Assembly: GCF_017874625.1 (NCBI RefSeq)
Contig: NZ_JAGIKZ010000025.1
Coordinates: forward strand, 1-56,617
Length of the DNA: 56,617 nucleotides
Reading direction: 5' to 3'
Source of the DNA: Cytobacillus eiseniae
GTDB taxonomy: Bacteria > Bacillota > Bacilli > Bacillales > Cytobacillaceae
The translations under genes and the position numbers were made by a program. Below the pieces are notes generated by a model, which worked only from the letters and a program-made list of their open reading frames with translations, did not search any database and was not told the origin of the DNA. Positions 16,914 to 24,279 of this stretch are shown here, one piece after another; positions within the stretch are counted from its first letter, which is position 1, and each line of letters opens with the position of its first letter.

Positions 16914-17291
16914 TTACAAGCGTTTGGTCGATTGTGAATAAAGGATAGTCAATAATACTAACATAATAATGTCTAATCTTGCTTGAAAAGCAAAAGCCAT
17001 GAATCCCGTGTGCAAAATGGGAATCTTCGTTAATAGTACGGCACCAATCATAATGATAATTAAAGGAATGGTTGCATGTTTGATATATTTATTCATCAAT
17101 ATGGCCATGCCGCAAATGATTTCAAGAAGGGCAACAATATACATTAAAGTTAAGGGATAAGGCAGACCTAAGCTAATAAAAGAATGGCTTAACTCCTCAT
17201 TTATGAATTTCATGAGGCCGGAAATGATAAAGACGTAAGCAACTGCATAACGAATGTAATGAACACTAGACATAGTAGAATAAATGGTCAA
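16914..17291 (-). CDS. DoxX-family membrane protein
   Basis: A 125-residue protein with four hydrophobic segments. The RYAVAYVFIISGLMKFIN start and the LLEIICGMAI segment are typical of the DoxX/quinol-oxidase-subunit-like family. The physiological role is unknown in most members. The start is uncertain: the TTG at 17291 lies very close to AAAGGAGG, and the next ATG (17273) lies far from it. Monocistronic, convergent with ctaB and divergent from hemY. Confidence 0.75.
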   Translation of the reverse strand: MTIYSTMSSVHYIRYAVAYVFIISGLMKFINEELSHSFISLGLPYPLTLMYIVALLEIICGMAILMNKYIKHATIPLIIIMIGAVLLTKIPILHTGFMAFAFQARLDIIMLVLLTILYSQSTKRL

Positions 17292-17465
17292 CTCCTCCTT
17301 TCATAACACTGTATGCGGGAGAAAGGACAAACAATACGAAAAGATTTGATTTGAAAGCTGACACTAATTTTTCAGTTTTGCCGTGACGACTAACACCATT
17401 TTTAAAATGACAGTATGATACAATTTAATATACTGAGAACAGAATACAAATAGAGGTGTGTAATA

Positions 17466-18851
17466 ATGAAAACAGTTCTAGTTATAGGTGGCGGAGTGAC
17501 AGGATTATCAGCCATGTATGAATTACATAAATGGAAGAAGGCAAATCAATCAGATATTAGGCTTGTTCTTGCTGAGGCAAATAGTGAGCTTGGCGGGAAG
17601 ATTCACACGATTAAAGAAAATGGCTTCTTAATGGAAGCTGGAGCAGATTCGATTGTAACTAGAAAAGCGAATATGATGACATTCATTGAAGAACTAGGGC
17701 TAGAAGATGAAATTGTTTATAATGCTTCAGGACGTTCATTCATTTATACAGATGGTGAAATCAAGCCGATCCCCGCAGATGCTGTTTTCGGAATTCCAGC
17801 AAGTGTGGAATCACTTGCAAAAAGTACATTAATCTCTGCAGAAGGGAAAGTGGAAGCGTTAAAGGATTTATATACGAAAAACGAAACATTCACGAAAAAT
17901 GATTCGATTGGTGCATTCCTTGAGCATTTTCTAGGAAAGGAAATTGTTAAGAAACAAATTGCTCCCGTCCTATCTGGTGTGTATTCAGGAAAACTTGAAG
18001 ATTTAACGATTGCAAACACACTACCATATGTATTTGATTATAAGGAAGAACATGGAAGCATTATTAAAGGCTTTGAAGCAAATAAAGCAAAGTTCCAAAG
18101 CCGAGGCGGTCAAAAATTTATTTCCTTCCGAAATGGGCTAGGTGCAATGATTGATGCCTTTGAAAAGAAGCTGGATGAAGCGGAAATGATGAAAAATACA
18201 GCCGTGACAAAAATTGAAAAGATCAATGATCATTATCAAGTGACATTCAATAATCAAGAAATGATTGAAGCGGATCATATCGTGTTAAGCATCCCTCATT
18301 CTGCTGCAGAAAATTTATTAGATGATCAACAGTTAAAGCATGAATTTGCTTCACTGGAAAATAGTTCACTCATTAGTGTATATGTTGGATATGACATACC
18401 AGATCATGTGCTTCCAGCGGACGGAACAGGATATATCGCTGCAGAGGATAATGATTTGATGTGCAATGCTTGTACGTGGACAAGCCGAAAATGGGGACAT
18501 ACTTCAGAAAGCGGCAATTTACTTGTAAGGTTATTTTATAAAAGTGTGCACCCTGCATTTGATTCAATCAAGGATTTGAATGAAGAGGAATTGCTGCAAA
18601 TCGCACGTGAAGACATTAAGAAAAGCCTTAAAATTGATGCAGAGCCAGTTTCAAGTGAAGTAACGAACTGGTCTGATCAAATGCCAAATTATATGATTAC
18701 CCACCGTAAAAGTGTAGAAGCCATTGAAGCAAAGCTCACAGCTTCTTATCCAGGCATTGAACTTGCTGGCTGTTCCTATTATGGTGTTGGCATTCCCGAC
18801 TGCATCGAAAATGGTGAGAAAACAGCACAAAAAATTATTGAATCTCTTTAA
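17466..18851 (+). CDS. hemY: Protoporphyrinogen/coproporphyrinogen oxidase HemY (CgoX)
   Basis: A 461-residue FAD enzyme of heme synthesis. In Gram-positives it oxidises coproporphyrinogen III to coproporphyrin III. The N-terminal dinucleotide-binding loop is VIGGGVTGLSAMYEL (about residues 5-19), with ELGGKIHT (about 42-49) as the second FAD contact. The C-terminus has GVGIPDCIENG, the usual flavin-tail motif of the family. B. subtilis has hemY in a hemEHY operon; here it is alone between DoxX and DUF1360 genes, so a second copy or a relocated gene are both possible. ATG 17466 has an AGAGGTG site. Confidence 0.92.
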   Translation: MKTVLVIGGGVTGLSAMYELHKWKKANQSDIRLVLAEANSELGGKIHTIKENGFLMEAGADSIVTRKANMMTFIEELGLEDEIVYNASGRSFIYTDGEIKPIPADAVFGIPASVESLAKSTLISAEGKVEALKDLYTKNETFTKNDSIGAFLEHFLGKEIVKKQIAPVLSGVYSGKLEDLTIANTLPYVFDYKEEHGSIIKGFEANKAKFQSRGGQKFISFRNGLGAMIDAFEKKLDEAEMMKNTAVTKIEKINDHYQVTFNNQEMIEADHIVLSIPHSAAENLLDDQQLKHEFASLENSSLISVYVGYDIPDHVLPADGTGYIAAEDNDLMCNACTWTSRKWGHTSESGNLLVRLFYKSVHPAFDSIKDLNEEELLQIAREDIKKSLKIDAEPVSSEVTNWSDQMPNYMITHRKSVEAIEAKLTASYPGIELAGCSYYGVGIPDCIENGEKTAQKIIESL

Positions 18852-18864
18852 AAGTTTAATCAAT

Positions 18865-18904
18865 AAAAAAGCCTGATCTACTCAATGGTAGATGAGGCTT
18901 TTTT
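18865..18904. terminator. Bidirectional terminator hemY / DUF1360
   Basis: An imperfect long stem (AAAAAGCCT, GATCTAC with GTAGATG, AGGCTTTTT) with T-runs on both strands; the DUF1360 stop codon is in the loop. Confidence 0.8.
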
Positions 18905-19264
18905 ACTTTGTTTAATTTGTTCATTGTATGCTTCCGTTTTTTTTATATTTACCCCGACAAAGGTTTCCAAAATGGCCTGTGCACCAGCAATCGCAAGGAT
19001 GAAAATGATGTATTTGGCGATATCGGGGATGAGTGTGTAGGACAAACCAAGGAGGAGTGCCGACCAGATGCCTGTACACCAGTAACATGTTAATAAATAA
19101 CCGATCATTGATTTAGGCACCTTTTTGATTTCATGTGAGGCCGTTTCTTTTTCTTTTAGAAATAGGTTTCTCAATGGTTCAGCAATTTTATCAAAAACAA
19201 TTAAATGTGTTAACCGATAACTTGCTAAAACGATCATCGCAAATGCCATCCAAGATAATTCCAT
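18878..19264 (-). CDS. DUF1360 membrane protein
   Basis: A 128-residue protein with three or four hydrophobic segments. The LASYRLTHLIVFDKIAEP block (about residues 14-31) and CYWCTGIW (about 60-67) are DUF1360 hallmarks; the family includes spore-associated B. subtilis YngL. ATG 19264 is preceded by GGAGG; the longer frame reads through that site. Function is unknown. A sporulation role is suggested by the family only. Confidence 0.8.
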   Translation of the reverse strand: MELSWMAFAMIVLASYRLTHLIVFDKIAEPLRNLFLKEKETASHEIKKVPKSMIGYLLTCYWCTGIWSALLLGLSYTLIPDIAKYIIFILAIAGAQAILETFVGVNIKKTEAYNEQIKQSKKASSTIE

Positions 19265-19347
19265 AAAATGAGCCTCCGTATTGTTTTTTCTCATTATCAC
19301 CTCAATTCACTGATATTATTTTAAAATTAGTACTCTTTCTGTGGAAA

Positions 19348-19364
19348 TGTGATTTATCTCATCA
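19348..19364. promoter_or_regulatory. FNR/CRP-like box upstream of the 84-residue gene
   Basis: TGTGA, six bases, TCATC at 19348-19363 is one base off the FNR/CRP-family pattern TGTGA-N6-TCACA per half-site. It lies about 60 bp before the gene at 19425. Confidence 0.45.
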
Positions 19365-19424
19365 TATATGAACAGGTTAGCGTTTAAACTAGACTTTAGA
19401 TAAAAGAAAATGGAGGAAATAAAT

Positions 19425-19679
19425 ATGTTAGATATACAATTAGATGGGAACCGTGCAATTATTGATATTCGAGGAAATATTGCAAGAGGGGAACATCCGA
19501 AAAATGAAGTATTTAAATATGTAAAAGAAGCGCCAGTTGGGACGATTTTTGAAATCCATGTTCCATTTTATGCGGAACCATTAATTAATGCTTTATCTTC
19601 ATTTGGATTAAATGTTACAGTGACAGAACTTGCTTCTGACCATTTTCAATTAATGGCCGCGAAATTGGCTGAGATTTAA
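19425..19679 (+). CDS. Small hypothetical protein (TusA/DUF2249-like)
   Basis: An 84-residue protein starting at ATG 19425, behind TGGAGGAA. It opens with a strand-rich MLDIQLDGNRAIIDIRG. The block PVGTIFEIHVPFYAEPLINAL resembles the TusA/DUF2249 alpha-beta fold, but the catalytic Cys-Pro of TusA is absent. An FNR-like box upstream suggests an oxygen-limitation role. Function unknown. Confidence 0.65.
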   Translation: MLDIQLDGNRAIIDIRGNIARGEHPKNEVFKYVKEAPVGTIFEIHVPFYAEPLINALSSFGLNVTVTELASDHFQLMAAKLAEI

Positions 19680-19685
19680 ATAGAA

Positions 19686-19716
19686 AAAATGCAGCAATTA
19701 TATGCTGCATTTTTTT
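19686..19716 (+). terminator. Terminator of the 84-residue gene
   Basis: ATGCAGCA and TGCTGCAT arms followed by six T residues. Confidence 0.85.
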
Positions 19717-19795
19717 ATTTTGGCTGTTTTCATAACTAGTGTTGCTAGTTACACATAATTAGGTAAGGGGAGATTTCCGCTCACAAGTGCTCGTA

Positions 19796-20254
19796 TTACT
19801 TGAAAATGGCTGCGATAATTTCGTCTGTTGTCATTCCACTTTCTACATCATACGTACCAGGACGAAGTTTCGTTGATACACCACGTTTTTCTACTTCATT
19901 GAAGAAATCCTTCGCACTGTCAATAATTTGTGCTTTTTCTAGCGCCTTGCCGACATCAATGCTTGTCATCCCTAATGAAACAGTAAGCATCGTCCGGTAA
20001 ACAATTGTGCCTTCTTCTTCCTTCGGCTTTTTTTGTTCATCCGTTTGAGTGGCAGCAAGCTGATTATTCCATTCTTCTTCTGTATGAATGACATATCCTT
20101 TATCTGTTAATGCAGTTTTCATCTCGTCTTCTGTAAGTTGCTGGACAACCTTTGTGTTTGTTTCCTTTTCTGAATCAAGGAAGTAGACGGCCGCACACAT
20201 ACTGGCTGCTACGAGAAGTCCTGCGGCAAAACTGCGCATCGTTTCTGGTTTCAT
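19796..20254 (-). CDS. YqzC-like protein with MltG/LysM-like C-terminus
   Basis: A 152-residue protein with one N-terminal membrane segment (about residues 8-26), then a charged linker. The C-terminal part (about 88-150, SLGMTSIDVGKALEKAQIID and then RPGTYDVESGMTTDEII) matches the small non-catalytic subdomain of MltG/YceG lytic transglycosylases. The catalytic domain is missing, so it is not itself a transglycosylase. Its ribosome site AAAGGAG lies inside the last codons of the preceding gene, 3 bp apart, so the two are translationally linked. I recall the pair as B. subtilis YqzD/YqzC, with moderate confidence. Confidence 0.7.
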   Translation of the reverse strand: MKPETMRSFAAGLLVAASMCAAVYFLDSEKETNTKVVQQLTEDEMKTALTDKGYVIHTEEEWNNQLAATQTDEQKKPKEEEGTIVYRTMLTVSLGMTSIDVGKALEKAQIIDSAKDFFNEVEKRGVSTKLRPGTYDVESGMTTDEIIAAIFK

Positions 20255-20257
20255 TTT

Positions 20258-20626
20258 TTAATTGGACTCCTTTCTTCCTTTGTTTATATAAGGAAAAAGG
20301 AAGTTCTCTACCTCATCTATCGTAAGCTGCTTTTCTGCTGCAATGCTATCGAGCGAATATCCGCGCTTATGTAAATCAAGCATGTCTTTCAACAACATTC
20401 TCTGCTCGGGATCCTCTGCTAGAATGCCTGCTTCATGAACAATAATTTCTGTATCAAATTCAACATTTCTAATTTGCTGCTGCAGCTCATTTACTTCATT
20501 CATTAATGAAAAAGAAACTTGATCGATATGCTGCTCTAATTTATTCGTTGATTGCTTTGTTTGTAAAAAAGATAAAACGAGCAGCACGATCGCTATTCCA
20601 AATAAAATACCTAACATCCATCCCAT
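20258..20626 (-). CDS. YqzD-like membrane-anchored protein
   Basis: A 122-residue protein with an N-terminal membrane anchor (residues about 2-21), a coiled-coil stretch (about 28-60) and a C-terminal part resembling a small helix-turn-helix (RGYSLDSIAAEKQLTIDEVENFL, about 88-110). It is the upstream gene of a two-gene unit with the MltG-like protein. The start ATG has only a weakly spaced GGAAG. Function unknown; an envelope role is suggested by the partner. Confidence 0.65.
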   Translation of the reverse strand: MGWMLGILFGIAIVLLVLSFLQTKQSTNKLEQHIDQVSFSLMNEVNELQQQIRNVEFDTEIIVHEAGILAEDPEQRMLLKDMLDLHKRGYSLDSIAAEKQLTIDEVENFLFPYINKGRKESN

Positions 20627-20951
20627 CTAATACATACACTTCCTTACTTGAATCAATTCTCCTGCAGGTTCCTATTATACATGCTTTTTAGATGGAATTC
20701 GATTGATAAGAAAAAAATAAAGCGATAGTCTTATGATTATGTAAGGAATAGGTTTTAGAGGTATATTTTAGAGCGGTTTAATGGATGAATACCCCTTGAC
20801 TATTCTCCTAAATTAATAGACCAATCTTTCTTATTTGCTTAATTAATTTGAAAAATGAATCTTTCTTTTGTTGAGTAGTTCATTAAAAAAAGGTAACATA
20901 AAAAAATAGAATGTGAAGGTTCTAGAATAGAGATACGAAAGGGGAATAGCA
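20627..20951. other. Divergent gap upstream of ddh
   Basis: 325 bp, AT-rich. I see a candidate ddh promoter at 20871-20899 and no lysine riboswitch or other structured leader. Confidence 0.5.
20871..20899 (+). promoter_or_regulatory. Candidate ddh promoter
   Basis: TTGAGT (20871-20876), 17 bp, TAACAT (20894-20899); 4/6 matches each, with a leader of about 45 nt to the ddh start. Confidence 0.45.
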
Positions 20952-21938
20952 ATGAATAATCAAATTAAAGTAGGCATTGTTGGGTATGGGAACTTAGGAA
21001 GAGGAGTAGTTTCTGCCATTCAACAAAATACCGATATGAAATTAGTCGGTATTTTTACTAGACGATCACCAGAAAGTATCTCTATGAATCAAGCAGATTT
21101 AAATATGCAGCATATTTCTGAAGTAGAAAAATATAAGAATGAAATTGATGTGATGATTTTATGTGGGGGCTCAGCAACCGATTTGCCAGAGCAAGGCCCA
21201 AAATTTGCTAAGATGTTCAACACAGTTGATAGCTATGATACACATGCGAAAATTCCGGAATATTTTGATTCAGTTAATAAGGCAGCACGAGAAAGTGGGA
21301 AGACAAGCATCATTTCTGTTGGCTGGGATCCAGGTCTATTTTCCATTAATCGTTTAATGTCTGAAGCGATTTTACCTAAAGGAGAAACGTATACGTTTTG
21401 GGGGAATGGGGTTAGTCAAGGGCATTCAGATGCCATCCGTCGAATTGAAGGGGTGAAAGGCGCTGTACAATATACGGTTCCGATTAACGAGGCAGTTGAT
21501 CGTGTAAGAAGTGGAGAAAATCCGGAGCTTTCAACAGCTGAAAAGCATTTGCGTGTTTGTTATGTTGTGTCAGAAGAAGGATATGATCAAGAGGAAATTG
21601 AAAAAGAAATCAAAACAATGCCGAACTATTTTGCAGAGTATAAAACAGAAGTGAATTTTATTACGGAAGAGGAATTGGCCGAAAAACATTCTAGCCTGCC
21701 ACATGGGGGATTTGTTATTCGCGGTGGAGAATCTGGTGGAGAAAACAAACAAATTATTGAGTTTTCATTAAAGCTTGAAAGCAATCCAGAATTTACATCG
21801 AGTGTGCTTGTTGCTTATGCACGTGCAGCTCATCGATTAAATAAGGAAGGACAAGCAGGGGCAAAATCCGTATTAGAAGTTCCGCCTGTGTATTTATCAC
21901 CAAAAACGGCAGCAGAATTAAGAAGAGATCTCCTATAA
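20952..21938 (+). CDS. ddh: meso-diaminopimelate D-dehydrogenase
   Basis: A 328-residue NADP-dependent oxidoreductase that makes meso-diaminopimelate directly from tetrahydrodipicolinate, for lysine and peptidoglycan. The N-terminal Rossmann loop is VGIVGYGNLGRGV (about residues 7-19). Signature blocks CGGSATDLPEQGP and SVGWDPGLFSINR (about 122-134) are characteristic of DAP dehydrogenase. This single-step pathway is not used by B. subtilis but occurs in several other Bacillaceae. ATG 20952 lies behind AAAGGGG. Monocistronic with its own promoter and terminator. Confidence 0.93.
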   Translation: MNNQIKVGIVGYGNLGRGVVSAIQQNTDMKLVGIFTRRSPESISMNQADLNMQHISEVEKYKNEIDVMILCGGSATDLPEQGPKFAKMFNTVDSYDTHAKIPEYFDSVNKAARESGKTSIISVGWDPGLFSINRLMSEAILPKGETYTFWGNGVSQGHSDAIRRIEGVKGAVQYTVPINEAVDRVRSGENPELSTAEKHLRVCYVVSEEGYDQEEIEKEIKTMPNYFAEYKTEVNFITEEELAEKHSSLPHGGFVIRGGESGGENKQIIEFSLKLESNPEFTSSVLVAYARAAHRLNKEGQAGAKSVLEVPPVYLSPKTAAELRRDLL

Positions 21939-21947
21939 AAGTGATAG

Positions 21948-21980
21948 AAAGTTACCATGGTTAAAGATGGTAACTTTTTT
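21948..21980 (+). terminator. ddh terminator
   Basis: An 11-bp perfect stem (AAAGTTACCAT with ATGGTAACTTT) followed by a T-run. Confidence 0.85.
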
Positions 21981-21994
21981 ATTGTAAAATCAAC

Positions 21995-22022
21995 ATATTT
22001 AGTGTAATATTACACTAAATAT
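21995..22022. promoter_or_regulatory. Perfect 28-bp palindrome upstream of the PBP-like gene
   Basis: The left arm ATATTTAGTGTAAT (21995-22008) is the exact reverse complement of the right arm ATTACACTAAATAT (22009-22022). It ends 7 bp before the ribosome site of the gene starting at 22042, a typical repressor position. Confidence 0.75.
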
Positions 22023-22041
22023 AATATAGGAGATGGTTTCT

Positions 22042-23493
22042 GTGTTAAAAAGAGCGGGTGCAATCTTATTGTATTTTGGGTTCTTTCCATTTGCGTTGTC
22101 CTTCTTAACCTTTGCATTAATGAGTATCGGCATAGAAAATTTGATGCTTGCTTCTGTTTTGCCACTTGCTATTGGTGGATGTTTGATTGGGTATAAAAGT
22201 ATCAAGAGCTTGCGAGATCAAGACATGGGGGAAAGATGGCTTCTGTTTTGTGTCCCTCTTGCATATACGGCAATCTTGTGGGCGATTTTTATGCTCGTTA
22301 GCAGTGGTTTTTATGGTGATGATGTTTGGTTTATTTTTGCAATCACTCATATCGCTTATGCGCCGATTTATTTCATGTCCTCCTTAATGGGTATTGGGCT
22401 ATTATTTATATGGGCGCCACTTGCATTTGAACTAGCAATTTTTTTGGGGATGATCGCAGCAATGATCATCAAGAAAGAACGCCCTCTTCTCAAAATGCGC
22501 TCAATGATAACAGTACTTGTTCTCATCGTTCTTGGTTTTGGGACAGGTGCCACCATTCAATGGCAACGAAATCAAACGGTATTGCCATCCTATGGATTTG
22601 ATTATGGTGGCGGTTATTCAAGCACCGATTTATATCCTTATGATGTAACAAATCCAAATAATCAATTGCCAAAGCTTGATTCACCTTCTACATTTACCAT
22701 TTCAAACCCGTCGGATATGCCTGTTCTAGATGGTGCTGAAGCTGCCTTTCCAGTTTATTCTGCTTTTGCAAATGCAGTCTATGAAAATATCGCAAATATC
22801 AATGTGAATCATGAGAAATTGTCCTTTACGAATACAATCTATTCCTATGAACGGTTATTATCGGGGAAAGTAGATATATACTTCGGTGCAGAGCCTTCAG
22901 TGGAGCAACAAGAGATGGCAAAGAGACAAGGGAAGGAAATCGTCATGACACCGATCGGCAAAGAAGCCTTCGTGTTCTTTGTAAATCCAGATAATCAAGT
23001 CAATCGTTTGACTGTTAAAGAGATTCAAGCAATCTACTCAGGAAAAATAAAAAACTGGTCCGAATTAAATGGGAAAAATGAAAGAATCATTGCTTTCCAA
23101 CGTCCAAAAAATTCTGGAAGCCAAACGCTTTTGGAGAAAATCATGGGAGATACACCGATTATGAATCCGCTGAAGGAGGAAGTACCTGCTGGCATGGGCG
23201 GAATATTGGAACAGGTGGCTGATTATCGGAATTACGAAAATTCAATTGGCTTCTCCTTCCGCTTCTTTGCAACAGGAATGAATCCTACTTCAGATATTAA
23301 ATTGCTCGCCATTGATGGGGTAGAACCGAGCCCAGAAAATATCTCAACTGAAAAATATCCATTTACCGCATCCTTATATGCGATTACATTGAAGGATACT
23401 CAAAATCCAACAATTAAGCCATTTCTTGAGTGGATGACAGGACCACAGGGACAGCAGATTGTTGAGGAAGTTGGTTACATTAAGCTTCAGTAG
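22042..23493 (+). CDS. Membrane-tethered PstS-like phosphate-binding protein
   Basis: A 483-residue fusion of an N-terminal membrane part (about five hydrophobic segments, residues 1-180) to an extracellular PstS-type periplasmic-binding domain (about 210-480). The binding domain has VDIYFGAEPS and RPKNSGSQTLLEKIMG, the latter resembling the phosphate-contacting RxxxSGT region of PstS. No transporter genes are adjacent. GTG 22042 is 9 nt from GGAG, whereas ATG 22033 touches it. It may be a receptor or a phosphate (or other oxyanion) capture protein; the ligand is inferred from family resemblance only. Confidence 0.75.
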   Translation: MLKRAGAILLYFGFFPFALSFLTFALMSIGIENLMLASVLPLAIGGCLIGYKSIKSLRDQDMGERWLLFCVPLAYTAILWAIFMLVSSGFYGDDVWFIFAITHIAYAPIYFMSSLMGIGLLFIWAPLAFELAIFLGMIAAMIIKKERPLLKMRSMITVLVLIVLGFGTGATIQWQRNQTVLPSYGFDYGGGYSSTDLYPYDVTNPNNQLPKLDSPSTFTISNPSDMPVLDGAEAAFPVYSAFANAVYENIANINVNHEKLSFTNTIYSYERLLSGKVDIYFGAEPSVEQQEMAKRQGKEIVMTPIGKEAFVFFVNPDNQVNRLTVKEIQAIYSGKIKNWSELNGKNERIIAFQRPKNSGSQTLLEKIMGDTPIMNPLKEEVPAGMGGILEQVADYRNYENSIGFSFRFFATGMNPTSDIKLLAIDGVEPSPENISTEKYPFTASLYAITLKDTQNPTIKPFLEWMTGPQGQQIVEEVGYIKLQ

Positions 23494-23499
23494 ATAGGG

Positions 23500-23532
23500 A
23501 AAAGCGGGAGGAATGATCCTCCCGCTTTTCAT
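23500..23532 (+). terminator. Terminator of the PBP-like gene
   Basis: A 13-bp perfect stem, AAAAGCGGGAGGA with TCCTCCCGCTTTT, and a 4-nt loop. Confidence 0.8.
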
Positions 23533-23533
23533 T

Positions 23534-23580
23534 GTCTAGCCCTTGCACCTAGACCCGACAAGGTGCCTCCGCTTTTCTTA
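23534..23580. repeat. Short copy of the CTAGC...GCTTTTCTTA element
   Basis: This 47-bp copy begins TGTCTAGCCCTTGCACC and ends GGTGCCTCCGCTTTTCTTA, with GCACCT and AGGTGC as inverted repeats. Its last three bases are the stop codon of the V4R gene. Confidence 0.65.
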
Positions 23581-24027
23581 GGAAATATGAATCAAATATT
23601 CGCAGTTTTCATCTCCATTGACATTGCACTTGATTTCTCGAATATTGATTTTGCCTTCATAAATTTTTGAGAGTGCCCCTTCTAAAATTGCGCCTTCAAG
23701 GTCACAAACCATATTGCCTTCATTTACAGGAAGGCCTTCACAGAAACAGTCTTCAATGACAATATGGATCTTATTTTCCGTCCTTTCAATGATTTTCGGA
23801 ATGCCAATTTTGAGTTCCTCAAAAAGAGTTAGTACATCTTCAAGCGACTCAACGGGCATGCTTTTGCCAATTTCTCTCCCAACCGTTAATGTTGTATTTT
23901 TGCCTTTCATTGGCAAACCTTGGTACATGCCAATAAGCCTGACAGATCGGAATAATTCAAGAGGGACAAGGCCGCCTAAAGTCTCGCGTTTAATTTTTTT
24001 CATATCATCAAAAGTAAATAAAGTCAT
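23578..24027 (-). CDS. V4R domain protein
   Basis: A 149-residue protein matching the 4-vinyl-reductase (V4R) small-molecule-binding domain. The C-terminal signature is CEGLPVNEG, then CDLEGAILEGAL, then GDENCEYLIHI, with four cysteines that may bind metal. In other bacteria V4R domains sense hydrocarbons or accompany bacteriochlorophyll and signalling proteins. Here it stands alone next to a c-di-GMP protein, which is suggestive only. ATG 24027 is preceded by AGGAGGAG. Its stop is supplied by the end of a dispersed repeat. Confidence 0.75.
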   Translation of the reverse strand: MTLFTFDDMKKIKRETLGGLVPLELFRSVRLIGMYQGLPMKGKNTTLTVGREIGKSMPVESLEDVLTLFEELKIGIPKIIERTENKIHIVIEDCFCEGLPVNEGNMVCDLEGAILEGALSKIYEGKINIREIKCNVNGDENCEYLIHIS

Positions 24028-24279
24028 TTATTTCTCCTCCTGCTAGAAAAGGGACATGAACGGCATCTATCGAACTAGAAGTGCTAAAGTTTGATAGGTG
24101 GCAATCACCCTAAGCTACTTATTTCTATGTATCGAAAAAATTTTAATTTTATCTTATATACGAAAAAACTTTCTCTTTTCCTATTATATTTGATTTTTTT
24201 TGCCAAAACATTGATTTATATCAACATTATTCCTGTTGAAAAGTTGTAAACTGAGTAGTTGAAGACTAAAGGGGTGTGG

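Noticed and set aside
20627..20951. Lysine riboswitch upstream of ddh
   Set aside because: No lysine-element conserved sequences or terminator stem were found.
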